From Rotaria sordida (lineage: Eukaryota > Rotifera > Eurotatoria > Philodinida > Philodinidae), in assembly GCA_905250125.1 (NCBI GenBank), contig CAJNOL010000053.1, forward strand, positions 62,749-126,748: DNA of 64,000 nt. The letters are read 5' to 3'. Below the pieces are notes generated by a model, which did not search any database, had not been told where the DNA came from, and saw only the letters and a program-made list of their open reading frames with translations. The translations under genes and the position numbers were made by a program. Positions within the stretch are counted from its first letter, which is position 1. Every line of letters starts with the position of its first letter. This document shows positions 63,216-64,000 of the stretch, piece by piece.

Positions 63216-64000
63216 AAAAATCGAAAAACTACTCATCAAAAATGTGATTATTTTAAGTATTTTATATTCGATAATTATGATTCATTTTCCTTTTCTGGTG
63301 ATCTATTTATTTTTCCTTGGATTGTTTTCTTTTTTGATTATTAATATACATTAGACCATAGTCTAGTTCTTCATTGTCACATATATTTGAATATATAATT
63401 CTTTTATTATCAAGGGATATACACATAAGTATTTTGAGCTATTTTAGTTCTTGTTTTTTCCGTTTTGTCATAATACTTCAATCATCTTAGATAATAACTA
63501 TATGTGTGTCGATCTAGTTATATTTCTTTTTTTTTTTAGAAGCTTGACTATAAAAATGCTTATTTTATAGGTTTTTATCTAAAAACATATACTTACCCCG
63601 AACTCTATTGAAAAGTTAGAATTCAGTGTATCTACTTTTTATTTATTATAAAGAAATCCGTTGTAATCCAAATAACGGAAGACAGTGAAAATCATGGATG
63701 TTTCAGGGCGTCTTGAGAGAAACTATCTAATCATAGAAAAAAATGATATTCATTTATATGAGTTTTTATTTTGAATCTTAATATTAAACTTTGAGAGAAG
63801 ACAAATAAAAAATTCATTATTCCCGACACAAAGACCTTATTTGCAGATAATTAATTTTTTCTTTTGATCATCATCAATATATTTCATCGAAACGAAAAAA
63901 ACAAAAAATCAGTTTTCATAAAATAAATTACTTTCATTTGTAAATCTTTCTTTGAAACAGACAAAACGAAAAAACACAAAATCAATTGTTCACTACAAAG
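63216..64000. other. 3' flank of the SHMT gene
   Basis: AT-rich sequence without a supportable gene up to the window edge. The 62-codon hydrophobic frame within it overlaps the SHMT end and looks like chance. Confidence 0.5.

Noticed and set aside
1..64000. tRNA, rRNA, CRISPR array or viral insertion
   Set aside because: I saw no T-loop GGTTCGAATCC-type boxes with cloverleaf context, no rRNA-like blocks, no regularly spaced repeats with spacers, and no reverse transcriptase, integrase or capsid-like frames. A covariance-model scan would be more sensitive for tRNAs.

Overview
This is a nuclear genomic segment from a very AT-rich animal. Genes are broken by many short GT-AG introns (often 50-100 bp with T-rich acceptors). 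The products are metazoan-specific: hemicentin, peroxidasin-type peroxidase, PDCD10/CCM3, LC3, SFSWAP, a RASD-type GTPase and mitochondrial SHMT. Compact introns, strong AT bias, an LC3 that resembles lophotrochozoan ones, and possible spliced-leader trans-splicing suggest a small invertebrate; a rotifer is my best guess, but this is inference. I see no prokaryotic, viral or organellar content and no CRISPR array.

Layout from left to right. (1) 784-915: last coding exon of an NADPH oxidase, with the rest off the left edge. (2) 2584-3039: small secreted protein of unknown function. (3) 3251-29426 (minus): one hemicentin gene of more than 60 exons, ordered signal peptide, VWA, about 27 Ig domains, nidogen-type G2F, EGF modules, fibulin-type C-terminus. 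One of its introns (about 11.9 to 6.2 kb) carries an intact same-strand gene for a seven-helix receptor-like protein (9024-10964), and other introns hold long palindromic elements. (4) 33241-35270: RASD (Dexras/Rhes)-type small GTPase. (5) 40061-44401 (minus): secreted Ig-peroxidase-VWC protein of peroxidasin type without leucine-rich repeats. (6) 45074-48487 (minus): a tight head-to-tail cluster of a small mitochondrial-type membrane protein, SRA1 and RFC4, with gaps under 180 bp that each hold a poly(A) signal followed by a 3' splice site, as in a trans-spliced operon. (7) 49008-50315: pancreatic-lipase-family enzyme with an enlarged lid. (8) 50778-51474 (minus): LC3-type ATG8. (9) 52801-53622 (minus): PDCD10/CCM3. 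(10) 54221-61156: splicing regulator SFSWAP. (11) 61412-63215: mitochondrial serine hydroxymethyltransferase.

The genes do not form one pathway. Two are basement-membrane or extracellular-matrix proteins (hemicentin, peroxidasin-like) and the others are housekeeping or signalling genes. The most notable structures are the nested receptor gene, the operon-like trio, and five long inverted-repeat elements (about 0.27 to 1.5 kb), two of them bounded by TA like Tc1/mariner-type MITEs. I did not find a clearly new biological system; the leads are in the findings.
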